A stretch of DNA of 34,459 nucleotides from a virus: the IMG/VR virus record IMGVR_UViG_3300008217_000029, positions 1 through 34,459 of that record, one strand, 5' to 3'. Every line of letters starts with the position of its first letter. Position 1 is the stretch's first letter. The notes beneath the pieces were generated by a model that did not search any database, was not told the origin of the DNA, and saw nothing but the letters and a program-made list of their open reading frames with translations. Position numbers and translations under genes: made by a program. Shown piece after piece: positions 11,101 to 17,592 of this stretch.

Positions 11101-11237
11101 AGCCCTCTTGTAGAAACAGCATCAAAAACCCTATCTTGATATTCTTCATCTTGATATTGTGTTGTGAATTCCTCAAAAGACTTAGTGTAAAGACCTTCTT
11201 CAGATAATACGTCAAAAAGTTTTTTTAATTCTTCCAT
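2154..11237 (-). CDS. Giant polyvalent ejection protein: zincin, kinase-in-HAD, repeated FSRS motifs (3027 aa)
   Basis: Largest gene here, in the T7 gp16 position. In order: two tandem GLYTK repeats (residues about 5-59); a Gly/Ala-rich hydrophobic region (about 195-235); a zincin-like domain with HEVLH at 581-585 and a possible third ligand at E639/E640; a P-loop kinase (GPGSGKST, K1574) lying between HAD motif I (DFDDT, D1534/D1536) and motifs II-IV (T1812, K1849, D1868/D1869); an unassigned domain with NPWCLTQA (W2088); and a helical C-terminus with hydrophobic YYFVIQNLIFYSLQSALFLA (about 2817-2840), reminiscent of LPD38-type polyvalent proteins. Six K(F/Y/L)S(K/R)(S/T) motifs at 720, 1087, 1492, 1518, 1930 and 2341 separate the blocks. 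Likely packaged and injected, possibly as cut fragments. No lytic transglycosylase domain was seen. Confidence 0.8.
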   Translation of the reverse strand: MEELKKLFDVLSEEGLYTKSFEEFTTQYQDEEYQDRVFDAVSTRGLYTKNIDSFKTKYSKQDIQPGVSVGLALEEEEIEDSGGFVNFIGDLYRAGIGGYEAASTSGESLDMWKQGSNVSKDSVQEFIRAKQAEAEDYKPSERMKRFSTQYEKEGKTWAAFFRGIKKDPGLMAEMFVQSIGTQLGTLADSPEARKWTASATAGGAAAGSFIPGIGTAVGGVTATLGGAATAMETALTFGELIEAELQKEGKEFTDDNILELLQSPKGQEIRNKSIGRGLTIGAIETLSGGLAGKATTGVLKTANIAGRTKKITAVAAGLGVEATGGGIGEVAGRVVAGQEMDPAEIGFEAITGTTTAPINVGMALLGKKPVYKINGEKVSYAKMKDFVDTADDMDIAMANLEIENDQTGLDKKAHGKQNKAIIDSQIDEKITDKDDRKTLVKLEQERQLKQIEAEKKGIDKVPNAAEELAVLEAEIEGIIGKYEGAVDVGETAIAKEVAKARRDISISKTIAFAEAAGKKIGKDVLIAENDLSAQATYDKIAKEMGLDAKDVTGSDGFIVGDSIIINKDIAGKTGQINVGAHEVLHGVIAKHMQSLDVKGQTKLISSFKNTLTEDQRNYVETEINRRIKTGEDLNINTTEEWLTVFSDGLTKGDITFNEGVFDKLKNFVQEIARKFGIKKEFADGRQVYNFMKDYQKSIEKNQLSARAIALAGEGVAVTDMKLSKTSPRAQQFLDAEIDNESLVDIEQSPQSTPEDRFGAAEAIIEKNWPIISKALKFDPTGNIPIQAVKEAVNEQMLGIFPQVTLPDGSKISRNKPLFDIYNKENKVTTFLDATLRNRQPEIYTRAKAIGGTEQMGVDISEAKDIKAPEPTKPKPSKKARKLKSLSDVNLDNKDVVSQTIYNKVVNILEQNPKNLTKQLNALIEKEFMKAVKKQMGKVTKTVEGFASEEYKAYHALNYANHIKALDVNTIKKNYKTLFDIKKVGREKDKRVNPETGKVTYPGKGIYSIETNKARFTKFFIEGGYTTLLARQKKLAELIAKSLTKDAVNKFKIENSNDIDVVVEAEIDNFLNGLDKQKTENRTFDTVKFSRSQGILKLSHEVVEGDGANSKAWKQIIYKYKLDSSDINMAKQLVDIRKKDLDEKFNTAFNLNAPFLEQVQGWMDGNFAEIMGQKSIPRDFALIMKEDLIKGTIEEKTAIIKMVNALWNEKLGVTWERRMSNRLNKFLDKYPQHYAVLKELLTGGDRSAYIVMPHFEKLVPITKKIRGAKKIVAKRFYYHKKKKAKNPANLDFTKTNEKEKFDNFLQFFKDVETWFKTDLNKNDIWLFDELVIHSSLDQNNFWRKSANLHGHQVDENNKIGIEDVVEEHTPINEIVKIGVGAAITGNVKNITPLLKAMLGQFSILEINDPSGVYKASLGIDFRNKVLPRILDGSLKLKDGHAGIYRLMKHGLDPFTIELLESENNVAEEFSVSHLSPSEARQEIINQFEETGVKYSKTNATKSPLSRNIHKRKAIDNASKFSRSSKNPTRGMSAWDFDDTVARTKSGVRYTMPNPEGTPQPGRKVIFMAGGPGSGKSTVIKGLDLKNQGFKIVNQDISLEWLMKNHGLPTDMKDFTPEQASKFGSLGWDARMIAKRKQSKFQGQGDGIIVDGTGNSLQQMKNHVQEFKNKGYDVQMVFVETSLETALERNRARKERSLRDGIVKRTHESVQNNKEAFKKLFGDNFAEVKTDNLKIGDAMPQNVIGKMDKFTKGYIKGRLSAEEFANEGATILEQDGEFDFSEFDIVKEGKKGPLFGKAMDRAKKYGLKDNYILTARPHAAKMAIYRFLDAQGLNIPFDNIITLESSTSESKALWIADKVGEGYNDIYFADDALQNIQAVDNMLEQFDVKRSVQLAKRQRVEGEKMKSKEESIKSELGDINNLGGPNNYNNIKFSKSHRTEYEKTLAKHRPDLVRDKLVSKTIDNMFIFIDSLNIPIDKKRKYERITTKWLATSNIKLLEDRFKITDAINLAERFKLDLFSYNNPNEIIEAYAGKVKAKPLNPNKVKEFGEGRVFNKKYGITVHEVEDTKEGMQAVRDIINSHWGENSNPWCLTQARNGKLTDDAWIDWIGYRDSKKHIVFQNGRLSSFYANGLYWDRMDGATDAPVIQIKEGRVTKKVELANIDGKIQEFVRETRIVSADKKTVTTRILAAQETGYMAGTKIVENRVNSIVVKSTRYNPSGWLVATKEFNKDGKAIASYNFFPDGRMSAVNTYGQPFGDMNVEDVVRKKGDILSHQITEGDIAYMYGKVKLRDQVTEIGWKVAEKNSDLKNVIKTVDGKVRIDLKKVLEVDPDAKGLPKTGIKFSKSMNTEFNDILEDVTGIESKKRFSAIKARKRGADKGKFRFFIPPSHEDFVGIIYNFLGKGKKGNQHRDFFEKALVRPLNRAYRELNTAKQAIANDYKSLNKEFKNVKNKLTKKTPDGDFTHQDAIRVYLWDKHGHKVPGLNKTDQQKLVDLVMADAELQTYAETLNIISKQETYVKPSESWEAGDIRTDLDDATGRVGREQFFTEFNENAEIIFSQENLNKIEAAYGEGMVSAIKDILYRTETGRNRPSGQNKLVNGFMNYLNGSVASTMFFNMRSAVLQQMSMVNFINFADNNIFAAAKAFANQKQYWTDWATIFNSDFMKQRRRGIQTDVNGAELARTVKDAKNPFQAAIKKLLEIGFLPTQIGDNMAIATGGSTFYRNRINTYLKQGLSQKEAESKAWIDFQVLAEATQQSARPDMVSQQQASPLGKVILAFQNVTSQFNRLGKKAFLDIKNRRITPGNTTQFQSDISNLSRISYYFVIQNLIFYSLQSALFLALFDDDEEDERWLKKKERVVNGSIDSVLRGTGVWGAVIATAKNMAIKWHEQRDKNYNPDESSVLMEMLNVSPPLGIKARKMVNAEKTLNYNKKVIDEMETFDIDNPMWSAVTNYIEATTNAPTNRMYNKTQNTRQSLNNQHEAYQRVLMFGGWSQYNLDVENEKMEKIKEKTRGKKSKRKKTKLPVFK

Positions 11238-11250
11238 GCTTTATTTAAAA

Positions 11251-12831
11251 TTAATCAAGCTCACCACCACCTGTAATAAAATTTGCTAAATCTAACTCAA
11301 ATCTCTCATATTCACTTTTAGCTTTAGCAACGTCTCCCGCGCTAAAGTTAACGTCATACTCACCCATTTCTTCTCCATTCTCATTATAAATTGTAACTAC
11401 ATCACCAGCTCTAGCGAACGGTGTGCGATCGCCTTTCTTACCTCTAAAACTCTTACTAGATTCAAAATACCAACCACTAGGTAGTACTTTCTTCATCTTT
11501 TTTATAGCACTATCTGCGCTTGTTAAAAACGTATCTTGATTCACTATACCTTTTTCTGGTTTGGTTTTTTGAAATTTCACTACCTCTTTATCACCTTCTT
11601 TAGTTACTATTTTTACATCTGTTATTTCTTTAAAATCAGATTCTGATATACCTAAAGATTTTCTAAAAGATTCAGAGTTACCAAAATCAGTTTCTCCATC
11701 TGACCAACTATCTTTAGCAGGATCGTAATCATATTTTACGTTAAACATGTTGAAACTGCTTTCCTTACCATCTTTTGCTATAACAAAGGAATCATATATA
11801 TCTTTGGCTACATCATAATCTAAATATCTATTACCACCTTGTACAGCTAATGCGTCACCACTACCTAACCATCCTGTTTCACCGGGGGTCTTAGTAGCAC
11901 CAGGAGGTGTATACGGTCTAAACGCTGCGGTATGTGTATTACGTAGCATACCTGGATTTTCTTTAGTGCCTAGTAAATGTTTTGTAAATTCCTCTGTTAA
12001 ATCTTCGTCTTTTAACTTTTCATATATTTTTTTGTATTCCGTTTCATTATTTTCTTTTGTAACGCCACCGTGATTTAATCTAATATATTCATCTATATAT
12101 ATAGGATTAGAATACATTAAATCACCTATTCCTTTTGCACCTAATTCATTCACTAGTGCTGTCACCATATTACTATTACCTAATTCATCAAAATCCCTTC
12201 CTAGTTGCGCATTCTTCATTACATCTTTTCTTAACGCATCAACTCCAGCAGCACCTAATCCACTAGTTAAAAAAGTTCCGTAATCAGATACAAGTTTTTT
12301 ATTACCATCTGCAGACATATATGATAATTTAAAATCTTCACCTATAGTAACGTCACCATATATAACTTTATTAGAGAATTTTTCATGATCTGTTTGTTGC
12401 CATAAGTGACTATATTTTGATTTTTTGTGTCTATTTTCCAAAGAAGCTTTTACCTTATCCGCTAAACCAGTCATTTCCGCATCTAAAGTTTCAAAACCAC
12501 TGCGTATTTGATTCATTTTTTCTATACATTCTAAATATTTAGGATCATCCGAAGCAATTCCAGATCCTATTATTTTAGCACAATCAACATATTCACTTTT
12601 TGCATCTGCTATTTTTTTAGTTATTGCGGGTCTTAATTCTTCTGGTATTTTATCAATACTTATACCAGCAGGCATTGTATTTATTAACTCATCGGTTATC
12701 CTTTTTTGCTCATCTAATTTTTTCGTCATCACATCCACCGCTGGTTGTGTTAATAATTTAGCATAGTCAGTGGTATCAATCCCTGACTCATACATTTTTT
12801 CTGCCTGTCGTATTAAAATTTCACTTGCCAT
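11251..12831 (-). CDS. Internal virion/ejection protein (526 aa)
   Basis: 526-residue hydrophilic protein between the gp14-like gene and the giant polyvalent gene, the position of T7 gp15. The N-terminal 150 residues are helical and charged (ASEILIRQAEKMYESG; ITDELINTMPAG). The middle contains YGDVTIGEDFKLSYMSADGN, and the C-terminal part contains AGDVVTIYNENGEEMGEYDV. No catalytic or membrane motif is evident. Its start (ATG 12829-12831) overlaps the end of the preceding gene by 11 nt and its stop is 13 nt from the giant gene, so the three ejection genes form one tightly coupled unit. Ejection role is inferred from order and neighbours only. Confidence 0.6.
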   Translation of the reverse strand: MASEILIRQAEKMYESGIDTTDYAKLLTQPAVDVMTKKLDEQKRITDELINTMPAGISIDKIPEELRPAITKKIADAKSEYVDCAKIIGSGIASDDPKYLECIEKMNQIRSGFETLDAEMTGLADKVKASLENRHKKSKYSHLWQQTDHEKFSNKVIYGDVTIGEDFKLSYMSADGNKKLVSDYGTFLTSGLGAAGVDALRKDVMKNAQLGRDFDELGNSNMVTALVNELGAKGIGDLMYSNPIYIDEYIRLNHGGVTKENNETEYKKIYEKLKDEDLTEEFTKHLLGTKENPGMLRNTHTAAFRPYTPPGATKTPGETGWLGSGDALAVQGGNRYLDYDVAKDIYDSFVIAKDGKESSFNMFNVKYDYDPAKDSWSDGETDFGNSESFRKSLGISESDFKEITDVKIVTKEGDKEVVKFQKTKPEKGIVNQDTFLTSADSAIKKMKKVLPSGWYFESSKSFRGKKGDRTPFARAGDVVTIYNENGEEMGEYDVNFSAGDVAKAKSEYERFELDLANFITGGGELD

Positions 12832-13714
12832 AATTTATTTTTTTGCTTTTTCTTTTATTAAATGGACTTGGTATTTGTTGTATAGGATTACCCCAAATGT
12901 CATACTCGTTATTACCAATGTTTATTCCAGTACCAGTTGATGGCTGTCCAGTTGTATAAGGTCCAAATTGGTTTCCAAATCCTTGTGGGTCCGCGCCCCA
13001 ATCGTAACCAACGCTTGGGTCGATGTTAAAACCCGTTCCACCAGGGGTTGTACCACCCATTTTAGCTGTCGTGCCACCACCCATTCCACCAGCTATAGTA
13101 CCCAAACCCGCGCCTATACCAGCTATCATTTGTTGTCTAGATTGTTGTCTAGCTCTGTTAGCCGCGGTAACTCTACTCATATCCATACCGTATAATGTTT
13201 CCATTCTTTGTTGTTCTCTTAGAGACACCGCTTGTTCACCATAAGCTTCTAATTGTTGTACTTTAGCTGCACCTTGTGCTCGTAATCTTTGGTTCATGGC
13301 TTCTTGTTGTCCAATAGACGCAGATATCTGTTGTGTTTGTAAGGTAGATTGTCGCGCCATTGCTTGTGCTAAACCAGCAATACCGGCTCCACCAGCTGTT
13401 CCACGTAATCCTTCTAATATATTCGCTCTTTGTTGTGCTCCTTGTTGTGCTTGGAATTGCGCCTGTTGTTGGTTTACGGTTAAGTCTTCGTAAACATTTT
13501 CCATATCAGCATAGGGATTTACATATTCTTGTTGCATATAAGCTGCTCTAGATTTTTCCATTGCCTCTCTAGCTTCACGTTGTTCTCTCCTTCTACGTTT
13601 ACTACCAATTAATCCACCTAAAAGACTAGCGCCAACTTGAGCTATACCCATCCAAGCCATTGGTGGAAGTTTTAGCGGAGACGGTTTCCCCATCTTTTTT
13701 AAACCTACTGCCAT
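12821..13714 (-). CDS. Internal virion protein, T7 gp14-like
   Basis: 297-residue protein in the first position of the ejection module. After a short basic leader (MAVGLKKMGKPSPLK), a hydrophobic Gly/Ala segment WMGIAQVGASLLGGLIGS is followed at once by KRRRREQREAREAMEKSRAA, matching the membrane-inserting helix plus basic helix of gp14-type proteins. Residues about 75-190 are Gln/Ala-rich helical (NQQQAQFQAQQGAQQRANI), and a second Gly-rich segment (MIAGIGAGLGTIAGGMGG) lies at about residues 195-215. The C-terminus is Gly/Asn/Pro-rich. Its inferred role is to leave the capsid and form a channel in the cell envelope for DNA entry. The last 11 nt overlap the next gene, suggesting coupled translation. 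Confidence 0.7.
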   Translation of the reverse strand: MAVGLKKMGKPSPLKLPPMAWMGIAQVGASLLGGLIGSKRRRREQREAREAMEKSRAAYMQQEYVNPYADMENVYEDLTVNQQQAQFQAQQGAQQRANILEGLRGTAGGAGIAGLAQAMARQSTLQTQQISASIGQQEAMNQRLRAQGAAKVQQLEAYGEQAVSLREQQRMETLYGMDMSRVTAANRARQQSRQQMIAGIGAGLGTIAGGMGGGTTAKMGGTTPGGTGFNIDPSVGYDWGADPQGFGNQFGPYTTGQPSTGTGINIGNNEYDIWGNPIQQIPSPFNKRKSKKINYGK

Positions 13715-13760
13715 AATATTATTGTTTTTATCATTATTTTATAATTACACTTATTATCAT

Positions 13761-14156
13761 TTATTTACTACTCTCAGAAAACTCGGTACTAGTCGCGAAT
13801 AATTCTGCTTCGTATGGAGAGTCATTTACAAAAGTTGTTTCTGCATAATAACCAAGTAAACTACTTAAATTAGCCTGATTACTTTTACTGAACATTATAA
13901 AATCACCTAATCCCAATCCATTTGCTATTACTGTTTGAGCGGTTGAAGGTATACTTGGATTTATTTCAATAACCATTTCATTATTAACCCTATCAACACT
14001 AGTACATTTCCCTATATGTACAATACCGGTAGCAGGAAAATTTTCATTATCAACAGTATCAAATCCTCCGTAAGATTGATTAGGACAATAATAAACCTCA
14101 TCTCCAACTTGTAAAGACTCATTTATATCATGATCAAAAGCAATTGTTATATCCAT
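13761..14156 (-). CDS. Small structural protein, fibre or neck associated (131 aa)
   Basis: 131-residue acidic protein starting at ATG 14154-14156, 12 nt after the fibre gene. It begins MDITIAFDHDIN and VGDEVYYCPNQ, an SH3-like small beta start, has a hydrophobic core around ITINPSIPS-like strands, and ends with GLGLGDFIMFSKSNQANLSS then LLGYYAETTFVNDSPYEAEL and TEFSESSK. I associate that ending with short virion proteins of marine phages that form a small beta domain, but no function is established to my knowledge. Two cysteines only. It precedes the ejection-protein genes and may be a fibre adaptor. It carries an FSKS sequence, probably by chance since it lacks the preceding Lys. Confidence 0.6.
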   Translation of the reverse strand: MDITIAFDHDINESLQVGDEVYYCPNQSYGGFDTVDNENFPATGIVHIGKCTSVDRVNNEMVIEINPSIPSTAQTVIANGLGLGDFIMFSKSNQANLSSLLGYYAETTFVNDSPYEAELFATSTEFSESSK

Positions 14157-14168
14157 GTTTAAATTATT

Positions 14169-17100
14169 TTATCCTGGTATTGACAAGAAGTTATCGAAAG
14201 CAAATGTTGAAGTGAAACTATCTATTCCAAATGTTGTAATTTTTCCTGTACCCGCAATAGTACATATACCAGTTGCCTGTCCTCCATTAGGACTAAGTGT
14301 CGCAGTTAAACTACTTATATGCATGTTAAACATACTGCTAAACGTTAGCGTATCGTCTTTCTGTATAGTTTGTTTTTCTGAAAGTTTAACGGCTGTTCCG
14401 GTGATACTTTTTACCGTTATTGTTTTGTTAGTATTTATACCACCTCCAGTAACTATCATTCCAACTCTTATACCCGCTACATTATTTAAGTGAACAATGT
14501 CTCTATCATTACAATCACCTTCTCTAACTTTTTTTGCAACCGTGTTTAAAGTATTAGAAAAGTCAGATGATTCAGAATCAATACTAGAGAACCGTGGGGC
14601 TCTAGATGTTGCTAGGTTACCATCGCTTTTTGTAGCTGTCATACTTATGGTAATATCTCCATTTGTTCCTGCGGCTCTATTAGCTTTACCTGTAAATGTA
14701 ACTGTACCATCTACTGTTACATTTGAGAGGGCTGATGAAGGTGCAATTTCCACTATCGGATCTATATATTGATAAATAGAATACGTAGGTAGCGTGTCGC
14801 AATCTGTAGAAGAGTATCTTGGTACATCATCACCTAGTATAGCCATTAAAGGATATAAAGTTATGTCATATCTATTATCTGGCATTTCAAATGTTAGTTC
14901 TGTTTCGTCAGCTATTGTTTGAGCATCTGATACGTTTATTGTTACACCGTCTGGGTCGACACCTTGCGTGGTAGATAGTTTAATAAGTCCAATCGTCGGA
15001 TTATTACCGTCAACTCCAGTACCTGTAATCCTCATATCATTTTCTAGATCACTTGTATAATCTAAAGTTAACGAGGTCGTGGCAGACGCAGCGGTTTTTA
15101 ATGTTCTTTTAAATTTCTCTAGAGGTGGAAACTCTTGTGTGAAATAATACGCGCCGCTATCTGGTATTGCTACTTCTGTTATATCTGTTTCTTTTGCAAA
15201 GATAATGCTAGCGTCAGCTGCAAAAGTTAGGTGTGAGGAAATAGATATGTATGTAGTTGAAGTTTCGTTTATAGCATCTACATTAGTTTTAACAGAGTCT
15301 GATATACCAGTTATTTTTACATTTCTTCTTTGGCCATTTAGTACTATCATTCCAACTTCAAGACCTGTTGCGTTATTTAACTCTAAAGTATTAGAAGCGC
15401 TAATAGCTGTTTTTATAGTTTTAGTAATTTTACCAGAATAAGGTAAAACGTTTCTACCATTCTTGTCTTTTATAGTTAAAGAGAAAGTAGAGCCTGGAGT
15501 ACCAACAACGCTTATATTCCTTGAGTCTCCACTGCTATCAACACTCGATGTATCGATACGCAATGCTGTTATTTCTTTTACTTGTGTTTCCGTAGATGTA
15601 TCCACTTCTTTAGCTATTTTAGTTGTAAATATAATATTGTGACCATCTTCTTCATATATATCAAATCCAGTATTTTTATAGTTAACATTAAATGTTTTTT
15701 CAGTAACATATCCTCTGGCATTTTTACTTTCTGATTCAACTTTTATTTTGTAATTCTCCACACCAGGGAAATTCATATTTAATGATGGTGGTTTTGAGTA
15801 GTAATAACCTTTTTTTGCTCTAAACTTTACGGTGAAAACTTCCGCGTTAACGTCTTTAGGGATCAACGCTGATAACGAGACTAAAGAAGGAGAATGGTTT
15901 TCTGAAAAGAACAAGGTGTTATCGCTAGTATTAACAACCATCTCTTGATTGGTATCTTTTGTACAACTAAGTTCCACGGAGTAAGGTATTGTGTTCAATC
16001 CTTTAACGTTTATATCTTCTCCTTCTGGATTTGCAAGTTTTAACGATGATCCCGCTAAACTCCAACAACTAGTAGGAGATGTATAATTACACTGAGTTCC
16101 TGACCATACAAAGTGGGGGTGACTAATAGATTGATAGGTCCAACTGCAAACAGAATCCGGACCGGGGATGTTACAACTACAGGTGTATTTAGTTCTTTCT
16201 AAATTTCCCACAGCTTGTGTTGGGAGCATCACAGGGTAGGCGCTTGAGTATCCTGGATAGGGTTGAGACGTTTGCAAGTTTATAGCTTGAGAGGCATTAA
16301 CAAGGTTTCCTTTTCTACCCGGCCAATCTAAAACCATGTATGCATGGCTCAAACTATTTGGTGAACCAAAATATGGAGAAGTATAATCAGCGTTATTATG
16401 TGGTGGACCGGCTGGCAAGTTGTTTGGATTATTGTTACTAATAAGGACCGGAATAGGAGTTATTTGGTGTTTCGACCCAAAGTCCACTATAGGCCAACTT
16501 CCATCAAGGTGTGCTTCTAATTTCATAAAAATTTGTACATAACAACTATCATCAGTAGTAAAAACGTTACAGGGAGGGGTGCAATAAGAAAGTTGTGAAT
16601 AAACGTGTACTAAGGAATATTCCCATTTACCAAGGTATTGATGATTTCTATCATACAGAGTTATTATATAATTACCTCCACTCATGTTAGAAAATTCAGC
16701 GTTTGTATAATAATTACCATCAGCATCATCTCTACATATAGCCATCATTAACCAATCTTTCCCAATAAAACCATCGTACCCATAAGTGTTAGGATCGTAC
16801 AAGTTCGCTATGGATTGCCCATCTGGCCCATAAGTACCTGCCACATTCCAATATGTGCCCCCTCCGTCTGTTGAGCTATTATAAAATCCACCTTTACTTA
16901 ATGCTCCCCCGTCTCTCCAATTATAATCAGGAACAACAGTTGGCTTATAAGTACAACAACCCGTATCACCATAAGGTGTCCAATTACCTGGAGGTTGAAT
17001 ACCTTGCCAATTTGTGTAGTTAATATTAAAATCACTTACATAACTATTACCACAATCCGTATCTGCGTTAGGATCGTAATTAGTAGCCGCTGGATCTTTA

Positions 17101-17570
17101 CACCCGTGAACAGGTTGTGTATAAATACATGAACCATTATCTTGTGTTGCTCCCGCATAATAATTTAAAGCCGGTGTTCCAGAGTTAACACTTCCGTATT
17201 GTGGATTGGCGTAAGTACCTTGATTATTTATATAATCATTACCCCTAGTACCATCGTCCATGCAACCGTAAATAGCTAAACCTCCTTGTCCGCAGCATTC
17301 ATTCATCATACAATTAGCCCAATCAATCTGTGCAATTAACTTTGCTCTAGCCATAGTTCCAGTTGTATTAGCCAACATATTTGTCCAAACGCTTACTCTA
17401 CTCTCGAACCATCCACCGTTAGGCCAGTTAGCAGAAGAGCATCCCCCAAAAGCAGGATGATTATATCCAGCAATTTGCCAAGTGAGAAAAGCTTGGGAGT
17501 TACCATGCGCTACAGCAATGTTAGATACTTGGGAGCAAAAAGATGTTATTCCAAAATCTATGCAAGCCAT
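14169..17570 (-). CDS. Large tail fibre/appendage protein (1133 aa)
   Basis: Probable host-recognition appendage. The N-terminal half (to about residue 500) is rich in Cys, Asn, Gly and Tyr. It includes GCKDPAATNYDPNAD at residues 156-170, preceded by a related TQDNGSC segment: the GCxDPxAxNYxPxA...DGSC unit widespread in secreted proteins of marine Flavobacteriia. The C-terminal half is beta-rich with three diverged repeats of about 85 residues centred on GLEVGMIV (Met741), DLENDMRI (Met846) and GIRVGMIV (Met1038), each ending in a (L)TF(S/A/E) strand. The start MACIDFGITSFC is unambiguous after an A/T leader. Presence in the tail region and modular composition support a fibre or spike; a receptor cannot be named. 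Confidence 0.65.
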   Translation of the reverse strand: MACIDFGITSFCSQVSNIAVAHGNSQAFLTWQIAGYNHPAFGGCSSANWPNGGWFESRVSVWTNMLANTTGTMARAKLIAQIDWANCMMNECCGQGGLAIYGCMDDGTRGNDYINNQGTYANPQYGSVNSGTPALNYYAGATQDNGSCIYTQPVHGCKDPAATNYDPNADTDCGNSYVSDFNINYTNWQGIQPPGNWTPYGDTGCCTYKPTVVPDYNWRDGGALSKGGFYNSSTDGGGTYWNVAGTYGPDGQSIANLYDPNTYGYDGFIGKDWLMMAICRDDADGNYYTNAEFSNMSGGNYIITLYDRNHQYLGKWEYSLVHVYSQLSYCTPPCNVFTTDDSCYVQIFMKLEAHLDGSWPIVDFGSKHQITPIPVLISNNNPNNLPAGPPHNNADYTSPYFGSPNSLSHAYMVLDWPGRKGNLVNASQAINLQTSQPYPGYSSAYPVMLPTQAVGNLERTKYTCSCNIPGPDSVCSWTYQSISHPHFVWSGTQCNYTSPTSCWSLAGSSLKLANPEGEDINVKGLNTIPYSVELSCTKDTNQEMVVNTSDNTLFFSENHSPSLVSLSALIPKDVNAEVFTVKFRAKKGYYYSKPPSLNMNFPGVENYKIKVESESKNARGYVTEKTFNVNYKNTGFDIYEEDGHNIIFTTKIAKEVDTSTETQVKEITALRIDTSSVDSSGDSRNISVVGTPGSTFSLTIKDKNGRNVLPYSGKITKTIKTAISASNTLELNNATGLEVGMIVLNGQRRNVKITGISDSVKTNVDAINETSTTYISISSHLTFAADASIIFAKETDITEVAIPDSGAYYFTQEFPPLEKFKRTLKTAASATTSLTLDYTSDLENDMRITGTGVDGNNPTIGLIKLSTTQGVDPDGVTINVSDAQTIADETELTFEMPDNRYDITLYPLMAILGDDVPRYSSTDCDTLPTYSIYQYIDPIVEIAPSSALSNVTVDGTVTFTGKANRAAGTNGDITISMTATKSDGNLATSRAPRFSSIDSESSDFSNTLNTVAKKVREGDCNDRDIVHLNNVAGIRVGMIVTGGGINTNKTITVKSITGTAVKLSEKQTIQKDDTLTFSSMFNMHISSLTATLSPNGGQATGICTIAGTGKITTFGIDSFTSTFAFDNFLSIPG

Positions 17571-17592
17571 TATAAATTATATTTTAAAGTTA

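Noticed and set aside
2154-11237. Giant gene as a giant RNA polymerase of the crAss-like type
   Set aside because: No DxDxD-type or other polymerase motif was seen; the visible domains are peptidase, kinase and phosphatase.
13870-13905. FSKS in the 131-residue structural protein as a seventh processing motif
   Set aside because: It reads MFSKSN without the preceding Lys and sits inside a compact small protein, so it is probably coincidental.
14155-14493. Plus-strand open frame, hydrophobic, opposite the fibre gene
   Set aside because: Antisense shadow of a well-supported coding region; no plus-strand gene is supported anywhere in the window.
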